Assembly: GCF_007990225.1 (NCBI RefSeq)
Contig: NZ_BJWF01000002.1
Coordinates: forward strand, 141,026-205,025
Origin: Enterococcus villorum
Lineage (GTDB): Bacteria > Bacillota > Bacilli > Lactobacillales > Enterococcaceae
Length of the DNA: 64,000 bases
Direction: 5' to 3'
Shown here: positions 1 through 8,946 of the stretch, piece after piece
Layout: every line of letters begins with the position of its first letter
Numbering within the stretch: the stretch's first letter is position 1
Notes under the pieces: generated by a model
What the model was told of the DNA's origin: nothing
Database searches by the model: none
The model's input: the letters and a program-made list of their open reading frames with translations, nothing else
Translations under genes and position numbers: made by a program

Positions 1-1394
1 CCTAGATCAGCAAACCCAACTTTGTAAGAGATTTCTGAAAGTGTATCTTTTGAATCAATTAACAAGCGTTTTGCATGTTGAATGCGCACTTTTTTTAAAT
101 ACTTTGTAAAACTAATTCCATATTTTTCTGTAAAAATAGTGGATAAATAACTATAAGAAAAGTGAAATTTTTCCGCAATCATTTGAAGTGTCAAATCTTG
201 CTGATAATTTTCCTGTACATATTCATAGATCGCTGTCAGGATTGCTGAGTTTTCTTTTGGCTGTGGAGCGATCCAGTCCATTAATTGATTGATAGTTTTA
301 GTAAATGATTTTGAGAAAGCTTCAATTGTTGACTGGTTCGTAATAAATGTTGGTAAAGTAATTTTTAAATGAGTCAACTCGGTATTATTTTCTTGTTCAT
401 CTTCCATTGCGTTGATGAGGACGTATAATCGATTAATCGTTTCGTGTTTTAAATACAAAGGACTGATTTTTAAAGCTATTAGTGTGTCAATGGTTGATTT
501 TATCTCTCTGATAGCGGATACATAATCTTTATTAACAATTTTAGTTAAATAACTTTTTGTACTTTGTTCATAATGTGGGATAAGTGGAAGTAAATGTTCT
601 TGGGAAATGACGCCAGCATTTTTTTGGTAAAATCGTTGTCCTTTTCCGATTTTTTTTAAATTTTTGAACCCATCAAACAATTCAGCAAAATTAAAAAATG
701 TCGAAATAATTAGTAAATGATCTTTTTCTTTGGCTGTTTCTTCTAAAAGGTTTTTGATTTTTTCTATACGATCAATGGAAGAAACATTCACTAAACAACC
801 ATATTCATGATCAATGGTAACAAAAGGAAAAAACTCAACAGAAGAATGAAAAGCAACTTTATTTTTATTTAGTAAACGAAGATGAGATAAATCTTCGTTT
901 TCACCATAAATCAAAAAAAAGGTTGAATGGTGAAAATAGTTGCTCGTTAGTGCGGTATCTTGTCCCGAAAAATACTGTGTTAGTGCGCTATTTAATGACA
1001 TTCTTGAAGAAGCGCTATTTCTTTTCTTTTTCACTAAATGATTTAATGCAGAAAGTAAATTTTCTGGATTTAATTTCGGCTTCAGTAAATAATCAGAGAT
1101 ACCTTCCTTAAAAGAATCTTTCACCAATTGAAAATCATCATGGCTAGATAATACCAGAATTTGGACGTCTGGATTTTTTTCTTTGAGGAGGCGAGATAAG
1201 ACGATTCCATTTAGTTCAGGCATAACCAGATCAGTAACAACGATGTCGATTGGATGATTCGAAAAAAAATCAAGTGCTTCTAAGGGATTTGAAAAAGCTC
1301 CTTTTATTTGATAACCATGACTGGACCAATCAAGCAAGTTTAATATACCGTGAAGAATTGTTTTTTCGTCGTCAATCAGCATTAGATTGATCAA
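1..1394 (-). CDS. YesN-type response regulator, AraC output domain (3' end outside window)
   Basis: This is a two-component response regulator that probably controls the adjacent sugar ABC operon. Read on the minus strand, it begins with a receiver domain (MLIDDEKTILHGIL, then the phospho-acceptor region IDIVVTDLVMPELNG and a K in DYLLKPK). A long middle region follows. It ends with an AraC double helix-turn-helix (AIYEYVQENYQQDLTLQMIA, then ISYKVGFADL), where the window edge cuts it about 30 codons short. The start is a TTG at 1394 with GGAGG eight bases upstream. The partner histidine kinase is not in the window and would be expected to the left. YesN-type regulators commonly sit beside carbohydrate ABC transporters such as the one at 1615-4896. 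The family is clear; the target operon is inferred from position. Confidence 0.88.
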   Translation of the reverse strand, partial: MINLMLIDDEKTILHGILNLLDWSSHGYQIKGAFSNPLEALDFFSNHPIDIVVTDLVMPELNGIVLSRLLKEKNPDVQILVLSSHDDFQLVKDSFKEGISDYLLKPKLNPENLLSALNHLVKKKRNSASSRMSLNSALTQYFSGQDTALTSNYFHHSTFFLIYGENEDLSHLRLLNKNKVAFHSSVEFFPFVTIDHEYGCLVNVSSIDRIEKIKNLLEETAKEKDHLLIISTFFNFAELFDGFKNLKKIGKGQRFYQKNAGVISQEHLLPLIPHYEQSTKSYLTKIVNKDYVSAIREIKSTIDTLIALKISPLYLKHETINRLYVLINAMEDEQENNTELTHLKITLPTFITNQSTIEAFSKSFTKTINQLMDWIAPQPKENSAILTAIYEYVQENYQQDLTLQMIAEKFHFSYSYLSTIFTEKYGISFTKYLKKVRIQHAKRLLIDSKDTLSEISYKVGFADL

Positions 1395-1546
1395 TTGTTT
1401 CCCTCCTTTAAACTATTTCTATTTTTAAAATACGTTCTATTTCATTGAAATGCAAGGTGAATTGATAAAAATCTCAAAAAAATTTGTGTGCACATTTGTA
1501 TTTTTTTCTTATTTTAGGAGATTTTTTTGAAGTCTTTGAAAAATAA

Positions 1547-1560
1547 AGAAAACGATTACA
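1547..1560 (+). promoter_or_regulatory. cre-like CcpA operator upstream of ABC sugar operon
   Basis: The sequence AGAAAACGATTACA matches the catabolite-responsive element consensus TGWNANCGNTNNCA at every fixed position except the first two. It lies 55 bases upstream of the binding-lipoprotein start, between that gene and the divergent response regulator. It suggests CcpA control of the sugar importer. This is motif reading only. Confidence 0.5.
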
Positions 1561-1614
1561 TTATCTGCTATTATTCTCCTTGTACCTAACAAAAATAAAA
1601 AGGGTGGGTTAGAT

Positions 1615-2904
1615 ATGAAACTAAAAAAATTATTCATAAGTGCAACTTTTTTAGCAGCGGCAACTGCTTTGTTTGCTGGATGTGCAAATGCATCAAATTC
1701 ATCGACGAACAATGAAAACAAAATTAGTGTTTGGGCTTGGGATGAGACATTTAATATCAAAGCAGTCAATGAAGCAAAAAAGGTATATGAAAATAAAGAT
1801 GTTGAAGTGGAAGTAGTGACAATGTCACAAGATGATATTGTTCAGAAATTGAACACGGCTTTAGCAAGTGGAAATACGGATGGTTTACCAAACATTGTAC
1901 TGATCGAAGATTACCGGATACAAGGTTACTTGAATTCTTATCCGGATGCTTTCTCTGAATTAACGGATATTGTTGATGAATCAAATTTTGCTTCTTATAA
2001 ATTTGCCGTTAATAAAATAGACGATAAGATTTATGGGGTGCCTTTTGACTCAGGAGTTACAGCGAATTTTTATCGAACTGATTTATTAAAAGAAGCTGGG
2101 TATAGTCAAGAAGATATGCAAAACCTAAGCTGGGATGACTATATCCAAGTAGCACGAGATGTAAAAGAAAAAACTGGTAAAAAGATGGCAGAAGTCAATC
2201 CATCTGATCTAGGGCGTGTCCGTATGATCATGCAAGAAGCGGGTGAATGGTACACCTCAGAAGATGGAAAAACGGTAACGATTGAAAATAATGCATCATT
2301 AAAATACGGACTGAACTTATTCGCCACATTGTTAAAAGAAGACTTGGTAGAGCAAACGTCTGATTGGAATGCTGGGGTGACAGCGATACAATCAGGTTCT
2401 GTTGCCTCAAGTCCAACTGGCGCTTGGTATTCCTCTACGATTCAAGGGGCACAAGATCAATCAGGCAAATGGGCTATTGCGCCAATCCCTTCTTTACCAG
2501 AAAGTATGCAAAAAGCACAAGCTTCTAATTTAGGTGGCGCTGGTTGGTATCTGATCAAAGGTGTGTCAGGTGAGGAAAACGCAAAAGATTTTCTAAAAGC
2601 AACTTTTGCAACGAATGAAGATTTGATGGGAACATTGGCAAAAGAAATTGGTTTGGTTTCTACAATGTTAAGTGCAAAAGACCAACAAGTCTATCAAGAA
2701 GCATCAGATTTTTATAGCGGACAAAAGGTATTCGAAGATTTTTCAAAATGGACAGCGGCTATCCCTCAAGTGAATTACGGACAAGAAACATATGCGATTG
2801 AAGCCGTTGTGGCCGAATCTCTGCATCGTATTATTAATGGTGAAGACACGGATAAAGTGTTGGCAGATACGCAAAAACAAGTAGAAGCGCAATTGGCAAA
2901 TTAG
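1615..2904 (+). CDS. ABC transporter sugar-binding lipoprotein
   Basis: This is an extracellular solute-binding protein of the family-1 sugar type (429 residues, usual length). The N-terminus is a lipoprotein signal peptide: Lys-rich start, hydrophobic stretch, and lipobox LFAGC with Cys near residue 23. The mature protein would be anchored to the outer membrane face and deliver an oligosaccharide to the two permeases that follow. Motifs such as VWAWDETFNIKAVNEA at the mature N-terminus and GGAGWYLIKG in the C-terminal lobe are typical. No ATPase gene is present in the operon, so a shared MsmK/MalK-type ATPase elsewhere must energise it. The substrate cannot be read from sequence. A cre-like site lies upstream. 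Confidence 0.92.
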   Translation: MKLKKLFISATFLAAATALFAGCANASNSSTNNENKISVWAWDETFNIKAVNEAKKVYENKDVEVEVVTMSQDDIVQKLNTALASGNTDGLPNIVLIEDYRIQGYLNSYPDAFSELTDIVDESNFASYKFAVNKIDDKIYGVPFDSGVTANFYRTDLLKEAGYSQEDMQNLSWDDYIQVARDVKEKTGKKMAEVNPSDLGRVRMIMQEAGEWYTSEDGKTVTIENNASLKYGLNLFATLLKEDLVEQTSDWNAGVTAIQSGSVASSPTGAWYSSTIQGAQDQSGKWAIAPIPSLPESMQKAQASNLGGAGWYLIKGVSGEENAKDFLKATFATNEDLMGTLAKEIGLVSTMLSAKDQQVYQEASDFYSGQKVFEDFSKWTAAIPQVNYGQETYAIEAVVAESLHRIINGEDTDKVLADTQKQVEAQLAN

Positions 2905-2928
2905 TCTGATTAAAACATTCATTAAATG

Positions 2929-2973
2929 CATTAAGTTTGTAGGGACAAAAGAGACGTTCGTACAAACTTAATG
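2929..2973 (+). promoter_or_regulatory. Inverted repeat between binding protein and permeases (attenuator or RNA-stabilising hairpin)
   Basis: A perfect 13-base inverted repeat (CATTAAGTTTGTA at 2929-2941 and TACAAACTTAATG at 2961-2973) encloses a 19-base loop. No T-run follows, so a full intrinsic terminator is unlikely. Hairpins at this position in sugar ABC operons often keep binding-protein mRNA in excess over permease mRNA, by 3' protection or partial termination. Confidence 0.5.
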
Positions 2974-3112
2974 TCTTTTGAAAAACTTATATCCTTTATT
3001 AGGATAGCAATAAAAGCAATTATTTTTAGATCCTGTAAGAAGTTAATAAAATTTGATTAGTTGAATAAAGTGATTTCTAGCGTAGATACCGTTATCTATA
3101 TTGATTTTGATA

Positions 3113-4021
3113 ATGAAACAAAAGAATGATGCAATGAAAGTGAGTAAAAAGATGAAGCAAAAAGACTTATTTAAAAATGGGAATGCTTTTCTTATTCTAC
3201 CCGTACTAATGATTTCCATCATGGTATTTATCCCAATGATCTTAGCATTAATTACCTCTTTTCAAACAGGTCCTGCTATGAATATGACTTTCAATGGTCT
3301 AGGTAATTATCAAAGGATGCTGAATGACACAACATTTAAAAAGGCTTTTTTTAATACATTTTTATATTTAATTGTTCAAGTGCCGATCATGTTGTTTTTA
3401 GCGTTATTTATCTCTAATTTATTAAACGACAAAAACTTAAAGATGAAAGGTTTATTTCGAACAGCGATTTTTCTGCCCTGTATTACTTCAATGGTAAGCT
3501 ATTCTCTTATTATGAAAAGTTTGTTTTCTCAAACGGGTTTAGTCAACAACTTTTTATTGACAATCGGCTTACTTGAACATCCTATTGCTTGGTTAACTCA
3601 TCCAACATGGGCAAAGGTATTGATCATCATTTCAATTACATGGCGTTGGACAGGCTATAATATGATTTTCTTTTTATCAGGCATGCAAAACATTGATCCA
3701 GAGATTTACGAAGCAGCAGATATCGATGGTGCTTCTAAGTGGCAACAATTAATAAAGGTCACCATCCCTAATTTGAAACCAATCATTTTGTTTACCTCCA
3801 TTACTTCGACGATCGGTACATTGCAACTTTTTGATGAAGTAAAAAACATTACAGATGGAGGACCAGCTAATGCTACGACGACCCTTTCACAATATATTTA
3901 TAATTTAAGTTATAAATTCACTCCTAATTTCGGCTATGCAGCTGCAGTATCGTTTGTGATTGTTGTGTTTATTGTACTTTTATCAATGATTCAATCAAAA
4001 ATTGGAGGTGAAAATAAATGA
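3113..4021 (+). CDS. ABC transporter permease, sugar type (MalF/UgpA-like)
   Basis: This is an integral membrane permease of a carbohydrate importer. Hydrophobic helices are visible (for example LILPVLMISIMVFIPMILAL near the N-terminus). The cytoplasmic EAA loop that docks the ATPase reads EAADIDGASKWQQLIKVTIP. It pairs with the next gene, whose start overlaps its stop by four bases. The start is uncertain: no good ribosome site precedes the TTG at 3101 or the ATG at 3113, while an ATG at 3152 has an AAGTGAG-like site. The first ATG is used here. About 140 bases separate it from the inverted repeat that follows the binding-protein gene. Confidence 0.9.
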   Translation: MKQKNDAMKVSKKMKQKDLFKNGNAFLILPVLMISIMVFIPMILALITSFQTGPAMNMTFNGLGNYQRMLNDTTFKKAFFNTFLYLIVQVPIMLFLALFISNLLNDKNLKMKGLFRTAIFLPCITSMVSYSLIMKSLFSQTGLVNNFLLTIGLLEHPIAWLTHPTWAKVLIIISITWRWTGYNMIFFLSGMQNIDPEIYEAADIDGASKWQQLIKVTIPNLKPIILFTSITSTIGTLQLFDEVKNITDGGPANATTTLSQYIYNLSYKFTPNFGYAAAVSFVIVVFIVLLSMIQSKIGGENK

Positions 4022-4896
4022 AAGCGATGATCCAACGTAACGAAATAGCAGAAAGAACACAAGGGAAAACAAAAGCTTTTAAGTGGTTGAACATGTTGAA
4101 ATATATTTCATTAAGCATTGCTTCGTTTGTTTCAATTTTTCCTTTTATTTGGATGATTTTGGGAATGACAAATGCGTCGATTGATATTACAACAGGAAAA
4201 TTAAAAATTGGAAATGAAATCGTTCTTAACTTTCAAAAACTCTTTTCAAACGACCTAAATTTTGCTCGATCTTTAGGTAATTCTGCACTGATTGCACTAG
4301 TGACCACGGTACTGGCGCTTTTGATTTCTTCCATGGCAGGGTATGGATTTGAAATTTATAAAAGTAAAAGAAAAGAAAGAATTTTTAATATTTTACTTTT
4401 ATCAATGATGGTTCCCTTTGCAGCACTGATGATTCCTTTATACCGTATGTTTTCAAAATTAAATGGGACAATCTTAGGAATAAATAGTTTTTTAGTAGTT
4501 ATTTTGCCATCCGTTAGTACCGCTTTTCTGATTTTCTTTTTTCGACAAAATGCCAAAGCTTTCCCTAAAGACTTGGTAGAGGCTGCTCGATTAGATGGAT
4601 TAAAAGAACTGAGTATTTTCTTTCGCGTATACTTGCCAACTGCTAAAAATACTTATGCGGCTGCAGCAATCATTACTTTTATGAGTAGTTGGAATAATTA
4701 TTTATGGCCATTAGTTGCGCTACAATCACCAGATAAACGAACTGTTCCATTGGTTTTATCAGCGATGGGCGCATCCTATACACCTGATTACGGTATGATT
4801 ATGGCAGGTCTAGTAATTGCTACTTTACCAACGGCAATTGTGTTTTTTGTTTTACAAAAGCAGTTTGTTCAAGGGATGCTTGGCTCAGTGAAGTAA
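4018..4896 (+). CDS. ABC transporter permease, sugar type (MalG/UgpE-like)
   Basis: This is the second membrane permease of the importer (292 residues). The EAA loop is EAARLDGLKELSIFFRVYLP, followed by the usual NNYLWPLVAL stretch of the MalG/UgpE group. Its ATG overlaps the previous stop codon (ATGA arrangement) with a GGAGG site inside the upstream gene, so the two permeases are translationally coupled. A terminator follows at 4919, closing the operon of binding protein plus two permeases. Confidence 0.92.
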   Translation: MKAMIQRNEIAERTQGKTKAFKWLNMLKYISLSIASFVSIFPFIWMILGMTNASIDITTGKLKIGNEIVLNFQKLFSNDLNFARSLGNSALIALVTTVLALLISSMAGYGFEIYKSKRKERIFNILLLSMMVPFAALMIPLYRMFSKLNGTILGINSFLVVILPSVSTAFLIFFFRQNAKAFPKDLVEAARLDGLKELSIFFRVYLPTAKNTYAAAAIITFMSSWNNYLWPLVALQSPDKRTVPLVLSAMGASYTPDYGMIMAGLVIATLPTAIVFFVLQKQFVQGMLGSVK

Positions 4897-4918
4897 TCAA
4901 AGAAGAGAAATCAATTGA

Positions 4919-4960
4919 AAAAAACTTAAGCACGGAGATAAGTGTTTAAGTTTTTTTTAT
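4919..4960 (+). terminator. Intrinsic terminator of ABC operon
   Basis: The stem CTTAAGCAC / GTGTTTAAG (one G-T pair) with an eight-base loop is followed by a run of eight T. It lies 20 bases past the last permease. Confidence 0.85.
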
Positions 4961-5156
4961 TGGTTAAAATTATGGAAAAAATAATTAAGAAATAGGATAT
5001 TTTTTTAATTTATATTTGTATTTTTATTTTCTTTATTCGTTATATGTTTTTTTATTTTATTACTAACTATCGTTTTTTTATGTGTGATTTTGATGGGGAG
5101 GAAAATGCCTTCTTTTTGATTTACATTAAATAATGTTGTTTATTTTTGGTATTTTA

Positions 5157-5211
5157 TTGCTTAAAAATAAATTTGCATTATAATGAAATCATACATAATA
5201 TTATAATGTAT
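5157..5211 (+). promoter_or_regulatory. Promoter and possible operator of the M60 peptidase gene
   Basis: The -35 TTGCTT and the perfect -10 TATAAT are 16 bases apart. An AT-rich palindrome (5191-5211) overlaps the expected start of transcription. The regulator is unknown. Confidence 0.55.
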
Positions 5212-5255
5212 TTATTTATTATGTTATTTAAAATAACTAGACAGGGGATTTTTTT

Positions 5256-7466
5256 ATGAAGAAGTGTTTTTTTAATTTATTTTATTTGTTGTTTTTTGGT
5301 TGTTTCTTTTCGGTAAATGTTCATGCACAAGAGATTGTCAAAAAGGAAATCTTTAGTATCTCAGAACCTACATGGATATTTGATGCAGGGATGAGTAAAG
5401 GAAAAGAACACGATCGTCAGGATTTAGGCTTTATACTTAGAGAAAACACCGTTTTAAAGGTAAGACAAACAAACACGAATTTTAAAGCGAACTTAAAACT
5501 TAGATTATTAGGAAATGATAATTCAGTTGAAAAAAGTATGGATGTAGGTTCGCAGTGGGTAAGCATTAGTGCTGATATTCCATTAGTTCCTTTTATCGAT
5601 ACACCTTATGAAAGCGTATCCGCACAAATTGAATATGAAGTGGTTGATTCGAAAACACAAAAACCACTACCTATTTACGAATACAATAAAAGTGAACAAA
5701 GTTTTTTTGGTACGTGGGATCAATATGATAGTGAATTTGCTTTAGTTAAAGGACCAGATTTTCAATTGTTTATTCCTAAAAAAGACAAAGAAATTACTCG
5801 GAATTTAAAAGATTTTCATTCGTTAGATGAAGTGATTGACTATTATACTGATATATTTTCTTTATACAATCAAATAGCTGGTTTTGATGGTTCGACAAAA
5901 GAAAATCAAAATGGAGAGAACCGTTACTTTTTGAAAGCAGACAAATCCGGCCCAGGGGGAGCGTATTATGGAAGTAGATGGACAGCGAATAGTGAAGATA
6001 CCGTTGACATGTGGTTAACTAAAAATAGTTGGGGAAGTTTACATGAAATTGCTCATGGTTACCAAGCAGGATTTGATGGTGTAGGTATGTACACTGGTGA
6101 AGTCTCCAATAATTTATTTGGAACGCAGTATCAATATAGTAAATATGGCAAAGCGGCAGATCAAAATGGTTGGTTATTTGATTATGGTAAGAAGGAACAA
6201 GTTGAAAAAGAGTTATACGATTTAATGATGAAACAAGATGGAACTTATGCTGTCGCAAGTCACCGACAAAAACTTATTTTACTGTCTTTGTTGAAACAAA
6301 AAGCAGGAGATGATTCTTTTACTAAAATGTATCAAGAATATCGACAATTGGTTAAACAACCAAACTTTAAACGGGAGGATTACCCATTACCCGAATTAAT
6401 GAATCGCATTTATAGTGACAATTCAAAACAAGATTTTACACCAGTTTTAGAAAGATGGGGAATCTCGCTTGAAAAAAATCAAGCAGAAAAAAATCGTTTT
6501 TCTGGCTATCCAGCAGTGGCTTCTTTAGCAGATGTTGTTCCTGAAAGTCAACTAACACGCGCACGTGCGTTGGTGGATCCTTCTTATTTAATTAATTCAA
6601 ATTTTGAGATGGTAAGAAATGATGAAATTGCAGCATTAAACCTAGCAGGTGATCTGACGGTTCAATTAGAAACGGAGAATATCAGTGACTTATCTGGCAT
6701 AAAAGTAAGATTAAAAGATGGCGCCAAAGAGATTGCTAGCCAAACCATCCAAGGCAAGCAAATGACTTTCAAAAATATTCCTAACGGCATTTATCATTTG
6801 GAATTTAGCGGCGCAAAAATGAAAGAATTTATTCCACAAAATGTGTATGTATATGTTAAAGAAACACAAAATCATGAAACCATTGACATGAAGAAAATAA
6901 AAATTAGCAGTTTAGCTAATCAACAAATTGATTTTCTTGGTCTTGGAGATACCTATTTTGGTTCACTGACCACAAATTTAAACGACCAAGAAGTGAGTGT
7001 GTCAATTACACGCGAATCACCTCATGTTTATTTTGTAGGAGAAACTTATTTAACCGTCTCTATAAAAGATAGAGAGGGAAATTTAAAATATACAAAAAAT
7101 GTAGAAGGAACGAACGCTAAAGTAGAGGAAGTGAACATTTCCTTACAAAAAGGAGATGTGATTGAAATCTATCACGCAGAAACGAAGAATCGATTAACTT
7201 CTTCTGAAGAAATGATTGATCGCACGCAAAATATAAATCGCTGGGTGTTGACAGATTTAGGTTTGCAAAATCAAGTGGTAATGAACGACCTGGATAAAAA
7301 AATTACGGAAAAAATTGATGTCTTGGGTAAGGAACTGATCGCGCAAGAAAGATATTATCCAATACCATTGGAAAAATCGACGTTGAAAAAACAGCTGTAC
7401 GCAGCCATTCAACACATAGAAAATCGAGAGACCTATATGACAAAATATGGTATTTTATTTAGATAA
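5256..7466 (+). CDS. Secreted peptidase M60 family (mucinase/enhancin-like) zinc metalloprotease
   Basis: This predicted secreted metalloprotease has 736 residues. A Sec signal peptide spans residues 1-25 (cleavage after NVHA). The catalytic core follows the M60 pattern: a GGAYYG motif, then SLHEIAHGYQ with zinc ligands H263 and H267 and catalytic E264, and a later Glu (E282, in TGEVSNNLF) as third ligand. This matches the M60 rule HEXXH, 8-28 residues, then E. Family members cleave mucin-type O-glycoproteins. Beta-rich accessory regions seem to fill the N-terminal 150 and C-terminal 300 residues. There is no LPXTG anchor, so release into the medium is expected. It is transcribed alone, between two strong terminators. 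Confidence 0.88.
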   Translation: MKKCFFNLFYLLFFGCFFSVNVHAQEIVKKEIFSISEPTWIFDAGMSKGKEHDRQDLGFILRENTVLKVRQTNTNFKANLKLRLLGNDNSVEKSMDVGSQWVSISADIPLVPFIDTPYESVSAQIEYEVVDSKTQKPLPIYEYNKSEQSFFGTWDQYDSEFALVKGPDFQLFIPKKDKEITRNLKDFHSLDEVIDYYTDIFSLYNQIAGFDGSTKENQNGENRYFLKADKSGPGGAYYGSRWTANSEDTVDMWLTKNSWGSLHEIAHGYQAGFDGVGMYTGEVSNNLFGTQYQYSKYGKAADQNGWLFDYGKKEQVEKELYDLMMKQDGTYAVASHRQKLILLSLLKQKAGDDSFTKMYQEYRQLVKQPNFKREDYPLPELMNRIYSDNSKQDFTPVLERWGISLEKNQAEKNRFSGYPAVASLADVVPESQLTRARALVDPSYLINSNFEMVRNDEIAALNLAGDLTVQLETENISDLSGIKVRLKDGAKEIASQTIQGKQMTFKNIPNGIYHLEFSGAKMKEFIPQNVYVYVKETQNHETIDMKKIKISSLANQQIDFLGLGDTYFGSLTTNLNDQEVSVSITRESPHVYFVGETYLTVSIKDREGNLKYTKNVEGTNAKVEEVNISLQKGDVIEIYHAETKNRLTSSEEMIDRTQNINRWVLTDLGLQNQVVMNDLDKKITEKIDVLGKELIAQERYYPIPLEKSTLKKQLYAAIQHIENRETYMTKYGILFR

Positions 7467-7530
7467 AAATGAATTTTGGAATAAAAGACATCGTTTTTTC
7501 AATAAATAAATACACTTAGACGTCTTTATT

Positions 7531-7571
7531 AAAAGAACATTCAGAATTTTTTAAATTCTGAATGTTCTTTT
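7531..7571. terminator. Bidirectional terminator
   Basis: A perfect 19-base inverted repeat (7531-7549 and 7553-7571) with a three-base loop has A-rich and T-rich ends. It sits between the convergent M60 peptidase and AraC regulator genes and can stop both transcripts. Confidence 0.9.
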
Positions 7572-7605
7572 TGTTAAATAACCGTATAATAAGAAAAGCA
7601 ACTTT

Positions 7606-8781
7606 TTAAACTAATGAATGAGCATAGTGGAGGCTTTTGTATTCTTTTGGTGTATAACCAGTTATTTTTTTAAATGATTGAATAAAATGACTTTGACTAG
7701 AAAATGCAAGGAGATTGCCGACTTCATCATAGGAGTGATCAGTAAATAGCAGTAAATGTTTCGCTTCACTAATTTTTTTCTCTTGAATGTAGCGATGGAC
7801 AGTGGTTCCCATTTCCTTTTTAAAATGACTGCATAAATGATTTTTATGTTTTTCAGTAATTGCTGCGAGTTCATCGATTGTAACACGCTCATATAAATGG
7901 TTGTCAATATGATTGACAATTGTTTTTACTAAGAGTGATTTTTCTGCTAACGGATAGCTGTGAAGTAATTCCATAAAGCGGTAAGTTGCTTCTTTCATGT
8001 ATTGCAAGCATTCATTGGCTGAATGGATGTGAACCAGACCTTGTATTAAAGAATCAGAGAGACCAAACGCTTGATTGATTGGGACGCCTTCTTCGATGCT
8101 CATTCGAGTAACGATAGCGACAAAAGCAGCGAATTTCAACTTTAGTCCTTCTAATTCAAAAGGAGATAAAGCTACTTTATAAGTTTCTTTCATTTTATTG
8201 AAAATCCAAATTACTTTTTCAGGTTCATTGCGTTTAATATAATCTAAATAGCGCAATTCAAAATGATAGGAGTCAAATGTTTCCTTATGCACTCGTCGGT
8301 CATAAATATTATTTTCAAAACTATGATCAGTATGTAGACTTTTCTTATCTTCTGATTGTTGGAAAGACCAAAGAAAATCCTCTTTTGTTGTAGCTTTTTG
8401 TGTCAGGATTGTGTATAAAAGTTGAATGTATTCTTCAAATGAATACTTGTCTTCTTTTGAATAGTGAATGTCGTAATGATATTCATGCCCCATAAAAAAG
8501 CAAGAAGTTTCTTTAGAGCCGATCACGCCACAAGGCCCAACAATCATATGGAATTTTTTTTGTTCAGCTTGAAACGAGAAATGACCATATAGATAGGTTT
8601 TCATATTATACAGTTGAATTCGTTCAGATTTTTTAAAGGTGATGTGTTTTTTTACAGAATCTTCTAATTCTTCCGACCCTTCTGGATAAATCAATTTTCC
8701 TTCTTCATCAAATAGGATCATCGGAATAAGAAATTTTTGATACAAAAGATCCATAGTCAATTTAACACTCTCAATGTTCAT
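7606..8781 (-). CDS. AraC family transcriptional regulator
   Basis: This is a DNA-binding regulator of 391 residues. The C-terminal 100 residues form the AraC/XylS double helix-turn-helix (TIDELAAITEKHKNHLCSHF, then SYDEVGNLLAFSSQSHFIQS and the closing GYTPKEYKSL). The N-terminal 270 residues are a putative sensor domain (start LYQKFLIPMILFDEEGKLIY) like those of several lactic-acid-bacterial sugar and surface-protein regulators. It is transcribed divergently from the GH3/PTS/ROK/GH1 operon, so that operon is the likely target and a beta-glucoside the likely inducer. Its ribosome site AAGGGGGAG is well placed. Confidence 0.85.
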   Translation of the reverse strand: MNIESVKLTMDLLYQKFLIPMILFDEEGKLIYPEGSEELEDSVKKHITFKKSERIQLYNMKTYLYGHFSFQAEQKKFHMIVGPCGVIGSKETSCFFMGHEYHYDIHYSKEDKYSFEEYIQLLYTILTQKATTKEDFLWSFQQSEDKKSLHTDHSFENNIYDRRVHKETFDSYHFELRYLDYIKRNEPEKVIWIFNKMKETYKVALSPFELEGLKLKFAAFVAIVTRMSIEEGVPINQAFGLSDSLIQGLVHIHSANECLQYMKEATYRFMELLHSYPLAEKSLLVKTIVNHIDNHLYERVTIDELAAITEKHKNHLCSHFKKEMGTTVHRYIQEKKISEAKHLLLFTDHSYDEVGNLLAFSSQSHFIQSFKKITGYTPKEYKSLHYAHSLV

Positions 8782-8858
8782 TACAAAAGACTCCCCCTTA
8801 TGTTAAAAATGATTCTTTGTTTATCTTACATTAATTATTTTTCTATCGCATTAATTTT

Positions 8859-8932
8859 TTGATATAAATCAGTGATTTTTTATATAAAATGTGTTTTTTA
8901 TCCTCTATAATCAATCTCGTAAAGCGGTTACA
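8859..8932 (+). promoter_or_regulatory. Promoter region with cre-like site, beta-glucoside operon
   Basis: Two -10 candidates are visible: TATAAA (8883-8888) with TTGATA (8859-8864) 18 bases upstream, and a perfect TATAAT (8906-8911) with a poor -35. A cre-like site GTAAAGCGGTTACA (8919-8932, 12 of 14 to consensus) would overlap the start from the second promoter, an arrangement typical of CcpA repression. Confidence 0.5.
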
Positions 8933-8946
8933 AAAAGGAGGTTCTA

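Larger units (their letters stand above)
4897..5255. other. Intergenic region: terminator, then AT-rich promoter region of the M60 peptidase
   Basis: After the terminator this gap is extremely AT-rich and holds no gene. A promoter TTGCTT (5157-5162), 16-base spacer, TATAAT (5179-5184) is visible. Just downstream, near the expected transcription start, is a palindrome-like element with outer arms ATACAT and ATGTAT (5191-5211), which may be an operator. Confidence 0.6.
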
